NCBI GenBank assembly: GCA_905147135.1
Contig: LR990059.1
Span: forward strand, 14,345,001-14,409,000
Length of the DNA: 64,000 nt
Direction: 5' to 3'
Source: Blastobasis lacticolella
Lineage: Eukaryota > Arthropoda > Insecta > Lepidoptera > Blastobasidae
The notes beneath the pieces were generated by a model. It made no database searches and had not been told where the DNA came from. It worked only from the letters and a program-made list of their open reading frames with translations. Position numbers and translations under genes: made by a program. Shown piece by piece: positions 30,307 through 41,179 of this stretch (position 1 is the stretch's first letter; every line of letters begins with the position of its first letter).

Positions 30307-30518
30307 TGATCTGTCCATACTGACTCGTCTTATTTGGTAAACAAACAATGTACAAAATCACAACATGGCATATCAATCACGCTAATGTACTGTGTATAAA
30401 TGTCTTGAATTATATAAGAAACACATAGAATGTGAATTTCAATGCATACTGCTGCAAATTATTTATTTAAATACATAATTTCCATAACCAAATAAGACAA
30501 TTCAGTCTGGACAGATTA
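30307..30518. mobile_element. MITE-2 copy 2, 212 bp, TA-flanked
   Basis: Begins TGATCTGTCCATACTGACTC and ends GTCTGGACAGATTA; TA at 30305-30306 and 30519-30520. It is highly similar to the copy at 19001-19213 in the same orientation (GAATTATATAAGAAACACAT segment shared). Confidence 0.9.
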
Positions 30519-31071
30519 TAGACAGGGCTATGACAACGTTTGTACCCTCTTCGGCCGCCTACAAAACCAAATATGCTATGTAATTACAGAGTCCTCTATG
30601 CATATGTCAAAATATTTGTATGTATTACAACCAGTTACATATTCACGGCTTCCTAAGGCTTTACATTATGGAGCTTCAATGTTTTGGTACAGCATTTGTC
30701 ATTTGATTCATCCAAAAAGTGTTACCGTAACAAAATCAAAAAAATATCATAAGAACAGTATTTCAAAAACCCGAATAGACTTCCCACGTGCAGATTTCTT
30801 TATAAATATTCATGAAAATGCTATATTTCTAAAAGCCTATCTCTATGAAATGCCTACAAACCTGATGCACTTTATTGTATCGATTGATGGCGTACTACAC
30901 AGCGCAGTCACAATAACTAATTGTATCATTCACATGCCTAGCAGCTATGGATCAAGCGTTCCAATATTGAGTACCTGTGAGTATCCAATATCGAGTAATA
31001 CCGGCGGGGAGAATGTTTGCATCCGCCTGGCAGTAAATCGTAACGTATCGTGTAATATAAACGTGACATAA
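30496..31071 (+). other. Unrecognised open reading frame of about 192 codons (ATG at 30598)
   Basis: The frame is open from the stop at 30493 to TAA at 31069. From the ATG it encodes 157 residues starting MHMSKYLYVLQPVTYSRLPK, with no domain, repeat, signal peptide or splice pattern that I recognise. Its left part overlaps the MITE-2 end, against an old coding origin. It is long for this AT-rich background, so it may be a retrotransposon or gene fragment, or chance. Confidence 0.25.
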
Positions 31072-31159
31072 AATATAGGTACAATAGTATAATACAAAGT
31101 CACTGAGTCTGTGCATATCGATCTACTTTTCTATCTGTCTTCTATCTCTACCTAAGGTA

Positions 31160-31315
31160 ACCAGAAAAATGGGCGCAGCATTTTCTGTTGAGTATTTCCA
31201 ACATGGCGATCTCTAAATCTCTCAAGCGCGGAGATTGTGGCAATGCCCTCCACAAATGCAGAGAAAGCTCAAGCCCAGCTGGACTGTTGCGAGTCCAGCT
31301 GGGCTTGAGCAAACA
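31160..31315 (+). mobile_element. Diverged repeat B copy ending in a hairpin
   Basis: ATGGGCGCAGCATTTTCTGT, GGCGATCTCTAAATCTCTCA, GCGGAGATTGTGGCAATGCC match repeat B at lower identity. A 19-bp perfect hairpin replaces the usual 3' end. Confidence 0.65.
31267..31310. repeat. Perfect hairpin, 19-bp arms
   Basis: GCTCAAGCCCAGCTGGACT, loop GTTGCG, and the exact reverse complement at 31292-31310. The left arm corresponds to repeat B sequence; the right arm does not belong to that family. Confidence 0.95.
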
Positions 31316-31594
31316 AGCAAAGCTGTCCGTAATATGAAATGAAGGACCATATCATTCATACGAGTACGCATAGATCGAACTACCTTTCAATTAGGACCCG
31401 GTCATACGTCACCGCTTCCACACCGGACTGAAAACGCGTACATAACAACACGGTAACTGCTCAGCAACCAGACACAAAACGTGCAGTCTGCTTTACTGCG
31501 GCGTGCTATGCAGGCGCGGCACAATATCTGTACGGGTGCGACACAGTGTCTGCGCGAGAGATGCGCGTTTTTACAAATAATAAAATAGACAATC

Positions 31595-31690
31595 TGACAT
31601 TTATTTTTATTTATAAACTTTATTGAACAAATTACAGCAATTAAAGGCAATTGAAGGCTTTGTCTAACAGTCAACCAGACTATGCAAAGA
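31595..31690 (-). mobile_element. LINE 3' end, inverted
   Basis: ATTTATTTTTATTTATAAAC then TTTATTGAACAAATTACAGC; tail-like composition, clade uncertain. Confidence 0.4.
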
Positions 31691-31804
31691 GTGATTAAGT
31701 AGGTGCTACTTAAAAGTAAATACTTAGCTCAGTGTAAGAACCAAATTTAAAATTAATTAAATTTGTAACTATAAATTTAATTAGCAATTGGCATTAGCAC
31801 GTTC

Positions 31805-32026
31805 CGTGTGGTGTCCGGCAGAGTAGAATAGCACCAACCTCTTACGAGGCGAAAGATCTAAGCGCCTCCATAGACGGGAAAATGGGCAGCAGCATTTTCC
31901 ATTGTTATATTATAACACTGCGATCTCCAACCCGCCTGCCAAGCGTGGAGATTATGGCAATAACCTCCCTTTTTGTGGGAGAGGCCCTAAGTCCTGCAGT
32001 GGACTGTTATGGGCTGTGATGATGAT
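31805..32026 (+). mobile_element. Repeat B copy with internal deletion
   Basis: CCGTGTGGTGTCCGGCAGAG, then CCAACCTCTTACGAGGCGAA: the GTGTCGTACAAGGCGAC segment is missing. It ends GGGCTGTGATGATGATTAG. Confidence 0.88.
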
Positions 32027-32724
32027 TAGCACGTTGTTGCTTGACTAATCGTGCAGAAATCGCGCTGCATGGGCTCCAAGGCCGACCCACTAGCCATTCC
32101 ACACGCTCCAGGATGGTATATTCCTATAAATATTTGAAGATAAATTCGCGACACACTACTCTCGGAAATGAGAACTTTCAACTGATTTAATTTCAATAGA
32201 AGAGCTATTTCCTCATTGTCTCCTCGATAGTTCGTTCCGCAGCTGTATTTTACCGTTTCGCCTGCCACAAAAGAAGTATTGGGGCGAAACTGATGCTTTA
32301 AATGGGAAAATTGTGTCTTTGATATTGACTCATATCGTAATTGTATCTGGATTGGGTGGTTCGATTTTACTTTTAATTGCGTGCGGGAAATTTAAAGGTA
32401 CTGAGGTTCAAGATTCTTTATTTTTGTAGAAACACCGGTATACATACCTAGGTATTATGGATACATGAAAAGTGTTCTATGCTCTGCCATATTACCATCT
32501 AATATTGTAATACAATGGCATATTTGGCAGTTTAAGTCTATGCTGCTTTTAATGTAGAAGCATCCTTGTCATAAAAGAAAAATAGACCAAAATCAAAATA
32601 AGGTGAGACTTATTATTCAGAGATCATTGAACGCTAGCCATCAATATAATATAGTTTCTATCTATAGGTCTTATATTCCCCTATACCCTTACAATATCCT
32701 ACCTATATTGTTAGGGTTCCAAGC

Positions 32725-32808
32725 CTGTTCAAATTGGCAAAGGTCGTCTGACTATGGTCGTATGACGGACGTTGCCCAACCGTTGCCAACTAGGACAGCG
32801 CCTAAAGG
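32725..32808. mobile_element. MITE-3-related fragment
   Basis: GTTGCCAACTAGGACAGCGC at 32782-32801 matches the MITE-3 terminus, with a degenerate inverted partner near 32735. One end is damaged. Confidence 0.55.
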
Positions 32809-32949
32809 TAAAATGGAATCCTATGCCTAAGGGTTCCGTTCCGGATAACTTTGTTGCTCGTCTTTTTGTCTGTCGGAAACTAAAGGCGCTTTTTCTCACG
32901 TAAAGGTCGATACATGTAATTTGTATGTAGGTAAACTGAAGTTTTCATA

Positions 32950-33080
32950 CAATGTGTTGGCGCCTGACAACAATGCCGCAGCAAAGCTACGCTCGGCGCG
33001 GGCGGTACGGACGGCGCGGGATGCGCGGGTTTGCGGGTGCGACGCTGCACACCGGGCATTCAAGCCATATGAAGCCTTCG
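32950..33080. other. GC-rich unassigned patch
   Basis: GCGCGGGCGGTACGGACGGC and GCGGGATGCGCGGG give strong local GC. Overlapping frames of 124-138 codons look like products of composition and the adjoining LINE end. Confidence 0.3.
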
Positions 33081-33164
33081 TACCTAGTCAACATTCTGTA
33101 TTTTTTACATCATTATTATACCATTTTATACCGTCCCCTGGAATTTCCATTCACTCATCGTGTA

Positions 33165-33320
33165 GTTCCATGTGCCGAGGAATGCGACCAGCGCTCTTGG
33201 AAGACAAGCCGTGGTGGCCGAACTGGTCTACAGGGCAACCACAGCAGCATTTTTTTATACCACCTATGTGGCAAACAAGCTTATGGCCTGCCTGAAGAGG
33301 AACGCTACAGGGAGCGCCTA
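33165..33320 (-). mobile_element. Jockey/CR1-like LINE 3' end, inverted
   Basis: TTTTTTTATACCACCTATGT then GGCAAACAAGCTTATGGCCT is the antisense of the 3' terminus seen at 50270-50360. Confidence 0.65.
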
Positions 33321-33437
33321 GACGAAGGGCCGTTGAGAAAATTAGTAGATTACATTCGTGGAATATAGTACGAGATCTCACAGCGCGAGACTATCTTTCA
33401 TTTTGCACTAACAAGAGGAATTTGGCATTTGACTGCA

Positions 33438-33780
33438 TGCGTGGTCCTTGTCAAGGCGTTTGCTTTGTGATCTGAAAGTCGTGGGTTCAAATCCCACTGG
33501 GAAGCATGCTTTGCAAAAGTTGTTTCCAGTCTGGTTAGGATATTGCAGGCTTGAAACACCCGATTATCCGAAAAGAAAAATGATTCCGTGCTTCAGAAGG
33601 CACGTTATGCTGTGGGTCCTGAAAACCCTCTGGCGTTCGTTTAAACCGATCCTAGGGTTGGTTCTGGTCTGCCCTTTGGGTTGCGAAGTACGGGTCAGAC
33701 CCAGGGTAAAAACCAGTAACCTCGTCATTACCAAGATTACGTAGCGGACCCCGAGCTCTTATGCGTTATGTCAGAGGAAC
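33438..33780 (+). mobile_element. SINE-G (tRNA-derived SINE with conserved core)
   Basis: The head ends AAAGTCGTGGGTTCAAATCC (B box). The body has GATTATCCGAAAAGAAAAAT, GATTCCGTGCTTCAGAAGGC and ACGTTATGCTGTGGGTCC, wording that I recognise from a widespread lepidopteran SINE core. The only copy in the window. Confidence 0.75.
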
Positions 33781-34489
33781 CGAGAATACGCTCGAATGAT
33801 GAAGACGAATACAGCATCACAGATATCTGTCAAATAAGATATCTGAAACTAATCAGTAGGTTGTAAAACAGGTCCATTGACAAGTCGGTATTTGTGAATA
33901 CGAGTACTATTCTTTGTATACAAAGAATTTGCTGAAGAAATAGATTGAACAGTTGATAAAACTACACCTACACTACAACCCGTTCTCCGACAAAATAAAG
34001 CCATTTTAATTAAGTCAACAGTTCCGATGATATCAGTAATAATAGGCATCGGCAATTCATTCTAATGATTTATAGAATAGGCGGTCGCGCCTCCTGGCTA
34101 GTTTGCGCATAAATTTCGTGCGAGGTTCCGGGGTAAATTACTAGTGAATGCATTATTAATCATTTTGTTTTGTACCTTGTAATACGTGGACATTGTTCTG
34201 CGCGTTAGGTTTGTTTTTCATGATTACGTATAGAGAAGGGGGGTTTGTGGTAAGGTTTAAGTAGCTGTTTATTTTTTAGGGTAGGATTGGGGATATCTAT
34301 GTACAGTCAGTTGCAGAGAACCGTACATTTAATGTATACTAGGGAGGTCCATTCACTCTGCAGCTGACTATATGTATGTGAAGTATATGCTAAAATCTTT
34401 ATTGTACTAAAAATTACGGTTGGACCAAGATATTGTGCAAACCTTGTGTCTTAACAATAATAACTGCATGAATTGTAGATAGGTTACCA

Positions 34490-34552
34490 CTTTTCATCAG
34501 GTGGCTTGCCTGCTCGTTTACCACTGAGTGGTAAAACATATTTTTTTTTCGA
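34490..34552 (+). mobile_element. LINE 3' end, family D/E
   Basis: TTCATCAGGTGGCTTGCCTG and CACTGAGTGGTAAAACATAT just before a T run; it abuts an inverted family E copy. Confidence 0.55.
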
Positions 34553-34700
34553 ATCTTTTTTATTCTATGCAGTGACAAACGAGCAAACAGTCCAGCTGAT
34601 GGTAAGCGGTAACTATATCCCATAACCTCTACGATTCATGCATTTTGGGTGTAACAAAAATGCAGAACCGCAGGTCTATTGTCACTGTGGCTGTAACATT
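34553..34700 (-). mobile_element. LINE 3' end, family E
   Basis: TTTTTTATTCTATGCAGTGA, GAGCAAACAGTCCAGCTGAT, GGTAAGCGGTAACTATATCC and AATGCAGAACCGCAGGTCTA. Confidence 0.75.
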
Positions 34701-35048
34701 ATGTGCTTTAATTTCTTAAATGTCGTAAGGTATTTGTTAGCTTTTATTTTTTGTAATTTTTCGCTGATTTTTGCGTTATACGTATAAATGGTTCACCACA
34801 ATTGTTTCGGTTTTGCCACAGTTCGTGTTTGGCAAGCAAGATAAAGGTTGCAGTGTCGAAACTTTCATACAGAAATAGCATCCGATCTATTTCTGGTCGA
34901 AGAAGGCCACTACCTAGATGGTCTTTATCAAAGATCCAAGTACGAAAATCGTAAGTAGAACCAAGGACTGCATACAAAAATCTCTTACACAAATTTTAGT
35001 TATTCAGAAGTTGGAAATGTAACGACATTGAAATCTCAAGTCCTTTTG

Positions 35049-35497
35049 AATAGCTGGCCTCGATTCGAACGGTTTTCAATTTTAATTTTCGTCATGAAAA
35101 AATCGATATTTTGATGCATGATGCCGATTTTTCCTATTTTCGAACCGTACGCTTTCGGTGTTAGAGCTCGTCTAGTCTAAGATGACGCGCCCCACTACTT
35201 AGTTAGTTGATTTCGATGTGCGAGTGCAAATATTGATAACGACACTTCACCTGTGTGGGAGCCAATGATCGACGCGTGTTCCTACGTTTGAATCTCACCG
35301 GCACCTGAATGACCAATTACAACGGCATTTGTATATGTATTGCGTCCATATTTTGAACTTGCTTGTGTGCGTTAATGCGAAAGTGGGGCGCGTCATTTTA
35401 GATGAGACGAGCTCTACCAATGTAATTTAATTTTTTTTAAATTTTTTATGCCGATATTCAAAATTGAAAACCGTTGGAATCGAGGCGAGTGATTCGA
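35049..35497. mobile_element. TIR element H (host of MITE-1 copy 2)
   Basis: The outer arms CCTCGATTCGAACGGTTTTC (left) and, in reverse complement, CCTCGATTCCAACGGTTTTC (right) continue into AATTTT. A related copy without the MITE is at 61683-61830. No coding capacity. Confidence 0.75.
35164..35414 (-). mobile_element. MITE-1 copy 2, 251 bp, TA-flanked
   Basis: Ends GAGCTCGTCTAGTCTAAGAT and CATTTTAGATGAGACGAGCTC-type complement; TA at 35162-35163 and 35415-35416. The interior is the inverse of the copy at 6911-7171 (CACAAGCAAG, ATGGACGCAATACATATACA in antisense). Confidence 0.93.
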
Positions 35498-36304
35498 ATT
35501 CGGAATTCGAGAGCCACAGCAACCTAATTTCTGAATTAAACTTCTGCTTTACTTGATCACGGTTAAACCTCGTCTAAATAGTGATATCGCAATAAATAAT
35601 TGAAATGAAATGAAATGAAATAAATCTATCCATCGAGTCAACCTGTAGGTGTATTTGAATTTAACACTTCATCCTACACGAAAGGTAGAAAGACTCTCCT
35701 CCCACGCTAACAGAATTAACCTGTCAACATTTTATTAATAGGCGCTTGTAATTAAATGCTCAGATTGAGACGTTACAACAACGGCTTAAAAACTGTCTTC
35801 GAGCTATAATTTCGTCTAGTAGGCGTGATTTGTGGGGTTAAATTATATGTTCGAGGTTAGTACAATGTGTGGCTACCGTTCGTATGGTAATTGAGTTGCT
35901 TGATGGAGTTATTTGAGAGTTGGAAACAATAACATAAGTTATATTTTAAGGTGTAACATAGTTTTTTTTTATAATTTTACGCAGGCATTTATCCGCCTTC
36001 AACTGGTAGTTAGTGGTTGACCGGTGCCATTAAAATAAATAAAAAAACACCCCATAGTAAGTGGATAAATACCCTATAATAATAACTTATTAGAGGTTCG
36101 TCAAGTTTGAGTTAGCATTCCAACGGCCTCTACGGTACTTTCAAATACTGTATTTACTATCGTAATTAGTTCATATTCTTGTGTCGCAACAAACTTGAAT
36201 TAAAAACTCAGATATCTAGTGCGTAAGCGGTCATAAATAGTATTGCAGCCACCTCGGATACAATTTTTCCGTATTCAGTTTAGATGCAGTGCGTAAATGC
36301 TCCA

Positions 36305-36560
36305 AGTCTTTTTATATGTTATACGGCAGACAGATAGGCACACGGGCCACCTGATGGAAAGAGGTCACAGCCGCCAATAGACATCACGAATGCGTTGCCT
36401 CTGACGCGACTACTCTAATACTTGAACGATCAACGATAATACCACTTAAACGATCCCATGTCCAAAGGAAACACTGTGGCTGGGAGCTCATTCCACATCC
36501 GAATCGTACGAGCGAGAAACGTTCTTTCGAACCTTCGCGTGGTGACCAACAGAGGGTCTA
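36305..36560 (-). mobile_element. LINE 3' end, family D
   Basis: CTTTTTATATGTTATACGGC, GGGCCACCTGATGGAAAGAG, CTTGAACGATCAACGATAAT, GGCTGGGAGCTCATTCCACA and AGCGAGAAACGTTC. Confidence 0.8.
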
Positions 36561-36885
36561 CGTAGTCTTATTATATTCCCAAACTAAACACACGGCATCA
36601 AAGTGTCCTTTGAAGATGTCCTCACATCTTAATAAATAAGTCAATTCGGTATATTTACTTTAGGCCTACCCCGCCTCTAACTACTGGCCATAAAACTATT
36701 TCAAACCGGTAATAACAGTAAAATTTATACCTAAACAGTTTCAGAGTTTGAGCTCATGTCCACTTCGATAAAATTTTGTGAAGTTTAGATATTTTTATTG
36801 GTTTTACAGAGAAAGTTGGGTCTTAAATTCGCGCCGTCATCAATTTTGGAAACTAAGCCACAATAAAAAAATAAAAACAATTATT

Positions 36886-37195
36886 TTGGCGTTAATGTCC
36901 CGGTGGTGCTCTCGCTGTTGAGGTCTGGCTCGGTTGAGGGTTCGGGATCCGCCTTAACCGTGATCCAGGATTTGGTACGTCAGGTAATTACAGTGTAGCG
37001 ACTACCATCTGACTTCCTTGACCCTGCACCAGAGGAACGTTACCAGATTGGATCATGGTTACACATTCAGTGGCCTGAATGTGCAGGTTTCATCACGATG
37101 TTTTCCGTCACCTTAAGAGCATCGGTTAGTATTCAATTAATGTACATAACTCAGAAAAGAGTCATTGGTACACGTCGGTAGCAGTGGAATGGCAG
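36886..37195 (-). mobile_element. SINE-A copy, body and part of head
   Basis: TTGGCGTTAATGTCCCGGTG, CCTTAACCGTGATCCAGGAT, CATGGTTACACATTCAGTGG, GAGCATCGGTTAGTATTCAA and AGAGTCATTGGTACACGTCG; truncated before the B box. Confidence 0.88.
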
Positions 37196-37329
37196 AAGAC
37201 CTCCATATTATATGGAGAAAACCTCAGCATTCTTGCTGAGGTGCTCATTTCGCATCACAAGTGAGCATGTAAGAAAGTTTCTCTGGAACTACACAAACAA
37301 CAAAGAAGAAATTTAATGTGTTTAACTGG

Positions 37330-37925
37330 TTCTTATTAAATTGTTGTCAAAAGAAATATGTCTTGCTGCAAAGAGACCTAAAAACTCATTTAACTGGGCT
37401 ACAATGTTCAAATGTCTCTCTCCCGAGGCGTATACTACAAAGTTGCTAAATTAAAAATTGGCACTAAACAATTTAGTGTCCCATAAATTCTATTTTATCG
37501 GTTACCTGCTGTGGTATTACGACAAACGTAGATTTTATTTAAAGTACAATATTTGATGTTTTCTTAGCTTGAATCGAGCTGAATTTAAAATTGGGTTTTG
37601 TTGCTGTTATTTTCTTTTTACTCTAGTGAGCCTAGGATTTAGAATCAACTTTAAAAGTTTTTATTTAGGATGTACTTTGTGAAAAATTTAATATTTCTGA
37701 TAATTTTATTTTTTAATTACCTATTACATAAATAACAAAAGTATCGTACAGAGTTAGTTTTGTAAACTTTCGTCAAATAGACCATAAAGATAAGAATAGT
37801 TAAAGATAAGACCGTGGGTTTCACTCCACTTTGTAGCGAAAAAAAATTTAGCTAAACCTCTACTGCTACTAGTTCACTGTATAGGTTTTTGGTTTCAGGC
37901 CCAGTGATTAAGATATTTTTTTTAT
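37330..37925. other. AT-rich, no recognisable feature
   Basis: Neither coding bias nor familiar repeat wording was found. Confidence 0.45.
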
Positions 37926-37927
37926 TT

Positions 37928-37981
37928 ATAATTTTACTAACCAGACATTTGACCATCATCTCACCTGGTGGTAAGTGACGA
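37928..37981 (-). mobile_element. LINE 3'-end fragment (CACCTGGTGGTAAGTGACG)
   Basis: ACTAACCAGACATTTGACCA and TCTCACCTGGTGGTAAGTGA; same family as 18270, 42700-42900 and 62225-62320. SINE-A follows directly. Confidence 0.6.
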
Positions 37982-38318
37982 TGTGAGTATCATACTCGTA
38001 AGTGAGAGGTACCGGTTTCGAATCCCACTACGGCCATGTACCAATGACTCTTTTCTGAGTTATTTCTACATTCGTTGAATGCTAACTGATGCTCTTAGGA
38101 TGAGGGCAAATATCATGATGAAACCTGCTCATTCAGGTGACCAAATGTGTAAGTAACCATGATCCAATTTGTTCAGGTTCCCGTGGTAGCAGGTCAGATG
38201 GCAGTCGCTCCACTGTAATTACTTGATCTGCCAATCCTGGATCATGGTCAATGCAGACCCCGGGCCCTCGTAAGCAAGAGGACAACCGGCACATTAACGC
38301 CAAGATGACGAGATGATT
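37982..38318 (+). mobile_element. SINE-A copy
   Basis: ACTCGTAAGTGAGAGGTACC, GGTTTCGAATCCCAC (damaged B box), GAATGCTAACTGATGCTCTT, TGATGAAACCTGCTCATTCA and ATTAACGCCAAGATGACG. Confidence 0.88.
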
Positions 38319-38387
38319 TGAAATATGTATCGAATATGTGGAATAGCGAATCTGGTGAACCACAGCAGTTGTGTGGAATTAATATTA

Positions 38388-38508
38388 TGTAGAATCGCGA
38401 ATAGGAAGAAACGCGTTTGTGTATAATTGAAGACTGTGTGGAATAAATGATGTGTTGAATGTCAGTTGTGCGGAATCCATATTGTGTAGAATCGCGAATA
38501 GGTAGAAT
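38388..38508 (+). repeat. Imperfect tandem duplication around GTAGAATCGCGAATAGG
   Basis: GTAGAATCGCGAATAGG occurs at 38391 and again at 38485, about 94 bp apart, with GTGTGGAATAAATGATGTGT-like phrases between. Confidence 0.55.
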
Positions 38509-38524
38509 TGCGATTTGCGTACAA

Positions 38525-38702
38525 AACATCGTGATGAAACCTGCACATTCAGGTGAATGTGTAACCATGATCGAATCATGTCAGGTTCCCCTGGTAGCGT
38601 CGCTCCACTGTAATTATGTGATCTGCCAAATCCATGGGTAAGGCGGACCCCGGGCCCTTGTGAGCGACAGCACAACAGGGACATTAACGCCACGATGATT
38701 GT
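38525..38702 (+). mobile_element. SINE-A copy, 5'-truncated
   Basis: CATCGTGATGAAACCTGCAC to GGGACATTAACGCCACGATG, with internal deletions. The upstream 38340-38520 has loosely repeated GTGTAGAATCGCGAATAGG-type units. Confidence 0.85.
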
Positions 38703-38709
38703 TTTTAGT

Positions 38710-39590
38710 TCACTGTATTGGATCCTAAATAAGCTGTGTACATGCCTATCGTAACGATATAAATAAGTTCTAATCAGGCCATTAAACTTGCGGTACAGTC
38801 ATTCCCATTTTATTACGCTATTTGGTGTCATTTGATTTATAAAGCTGTTTGACTTACGGTTTTAGTGGACGAATGTGGGAAGGACTTTAGTGTACTGGAT
38901 ACGACAAGTTTGTAGAAAACATTTGAGGTACCGAAAACTAAGCCCACCAAGTATGATATGCATTGTGACTTTACTTACATATTGTGAGGGCGCCGTAGCT
39001 TATCCTATCTGTTTGTTTTTACTCTTATTTCGTTCTACATGCTTATATTTTTGATCCAAAAAAGATTGATTTGACAATTAAACATGGGAACAAATAAAAT
39101 AAAGTCATGTGTAGAATGTAACAATAAAGAATGATCGAAATCCATTTATATGTTTGCGTGAATCATCCGTTTCCGTATTCATCCGTTTTACGTGATTGAG
39201 TAACAAACGAAAAATTGTAGGAAGCGAAAAATTGGTTTGCGAAATACTGACAGTGTGTCTATTCTTGCTACTACTGAAAGGATTTTGATGAAATTTTATA
39301 TTGATGTAGTTTTTATGTTGTATTGGTATTTAATTTATGTAGACTCTGAGACTGGTTGAAAAATCTCCTCCATTATTTTATCGGGGTGAATAGTAGCTCA
39401 TGTCACTCGGAAGTAATGTAGCTTCCTATAAGTGAAAAAAATTCAATATCGGTTCACCTTTTCGGAGATTACCCGTGACATACAAACTCACAAACATAAA
39501 AACTTACCTCTCTAAAAATTAGTATAGATACATTTATTATCAATAATAAATATGTAGTTCAAAAACGAAAACGGCATAATAACCCGCGTC
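38710..39590. other. Unassigned sequence with one repeat-like block
   Basis: 39240-39530 (GAAAGGATTTTGATGAAATT, then ACCTCTCTAAAAATTAGTAT) resembles a dispersed insect repeat class but has no second copy here. Confidence 0.35.
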
Positions 39591-39964
39591 ACGAAAGAAG
39601 AGACTTGTCAAATGGCAGTGGAGGGGATTTCGCGCAGGTAATCGTATGCAGCGCAAGTCGAACCACGTGACCCGCCAAGTCTCTTCTTATTTGACACTAA
39701 CTATACCTATACCGAATTTGATGTCTACGAGGAATAGCTAATCTTCATTAGGTACTCTATCTAGTGTGCCATGGTTCCAAGTCACACCAATAAATGTGAC
39801 GTCACACGTCCAGCCAACTTCTTAGTCTCAATAAACGGCTGACTAATTGCAGCTATATCGTAAACTGCAGTAAGTTATCGTGTTATATACCTGATTTAAT
39901 GAAGCGATTGGTTTGATAGGTAACTTATGCACAAACTTAGCAAAAAAGTAATTAGCCTCAAATT

Positions 39965-40052
39965 ACGAAACGGTCACCCATCCGGTTACCGGCATTGGTT
40001 TGCGTGCTTAACTTTTGTTATTGGTCTCGCTGGGACGCTGCCACTAAAGAAT
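39965..40052 (+). repeat. Repeat R copy
   Basis: ACGAAACGGTCACCCATCCG, GGTTTGCGTGCTTAACTTTT and CTCGCTGGGACGCTGCCACT. It shows the pre-hairpin state of the 22.9-kb copy. Confidence 0.65.
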
Positions 40053-40067
40053 AAAAATAAATAAATT

Positions 40068-40378
40068 TCTTTGCGTTAATGTTCCGGTTGTGCTGGAGCA
40101 TGATCCAGGATTTTCAAGTAAATACAGTGGATCGACTGCCATCTATCTGACCTCCGTGGCCCTGCTACCAGGAGAATCTAACCAGATGATCATGATTACA
40201 AATTTAGTCGCCTGAATGTGCAAGTTTCATCACGATGTTTTCCCTCACCGTAGGAGCATCGGATAGTATTCAACTAATGTACATAGCTCAGAAAAGAGTC
40301 ACTCGTACATGGCTCAGCGGGATTCGAACTCTATACCTATCGCTTATGATTCGGATACGGTAACCGCTTAGCTAACCT
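40068..40378 (-). mobile_element. SINE-A copy, nearly full length
   Basis: TTTGCGTTAATGTTCCGGTT, GAGCATGATCCAGGATTTTC, GTTTCATCACGATGTTTTCC, AGAGTCACTCGTACATGGCT, GGGATTCGAAC and GGTAACCGCTTAGCTAACC. Confidence 0.88.
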
Positions 40379-40379
40379 A

Positions 40380-40531
40380 AAGAATACTTACATTCTTACA
40401 TACTTATTATACATACTACACCGACCCGTAACAAAAATTAAAATTCAACATTTCATTTTCTTCTCGGCCGGGAATTGAACCTGGTACTCTGCGTGGCGAC
40501 CAGCATGTTACCAACTGAACCACTCAGGTCG
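40380..40531 (-). mobile_element. SINE-C 5' part
   Basis: ACACCGACCCGTAACAAAAA, TTCAACATTTCATTTTCTTC, TCGGCCGGGAATTGAACCTG, CTGAACCACTCAGGTCG. It abuts SINE-A. Confidence 0.85.
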
Positions 40532-40534
40532 TAA

Positions 40535-40810
40535 TTCGTGTTATAGCACAAAATTCCGCATCAACGCTTAATAGGGCGTATGCATTATCGCCCGTACAAT
40601 ATTTACGTCCGCCGAAGATCCCCCGTATAGCAATTAAAGCCTCGTTCTCATATTTTCATATTAAGCCCGATGGTGTATTGGTGGCGGTAAATCCGAGCAT
40701 TAACGTACCCCACGCGTTTTGGTGTTGTTTTGAGCGAAATTTTCGCGTGTAGCCTCGGTTGGTGCAAGATATGGGGGTAAGCGGGTAAGCCGTTTTCAAG
40801 GATTTGCTTC
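40535..40810. other. Unique, moderately GC-rich sequence
   Basis: No repeat or coding pattern is visible. Possible conserved non-coding DNA. Confidence 0.3.
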
Positions 40811-41179
40811 CCTCAAATAATCTCTAAAGCTCTAACGACTGACGACGTTATTATAATCTTTTGGCTGTATGGTATTGATATTTATCTTAATTTTGATGCA
40901 ATTCATTTTAGATATTAATTTAACGGTTTTTTAATGTCAGTGCTCTTTGGGACTCAAAATTATAAATATGAATTGATTTCTGGTTGATCGCAAGATAAAG
41001 CTGTGTAACTTTATATTCGCCTTGTAAATTAAATAGATAAATAATCGGGTTTGTTATCACGGTTAATATTGTTTTACCTTAAAATTTTGATGCAGGTGCA
41101 TACGTCATGGTCTCGGGTAGACTGGTGCCGTTGTGGTGGACTGACATAATATCTGTCCACTCTTTCGGATTCGAGCCAA

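Noticed and set aside
32921..33368. 124- and 138-codon overlapping frames
   Set aside because: GC-rich composition plus an antisense LINE 3' end; translations are arginine-rich without motif.
37198..37262. Two small hairpins (CTCCATATTATATGGAG; CCTCAGCATTCTTGCTGAGG)
   Set aside because: Arms are only about 7-10 bp and could arise by chance in 64 kb; not grouped with the longer perfect hairpins.
39595..39690. 13-bp inverted repeat around AAGAAGAGACTTG
   Set aside because: Short arms, about 70 bp apart, no flanking duplication and no second copy; too weak to call an element.
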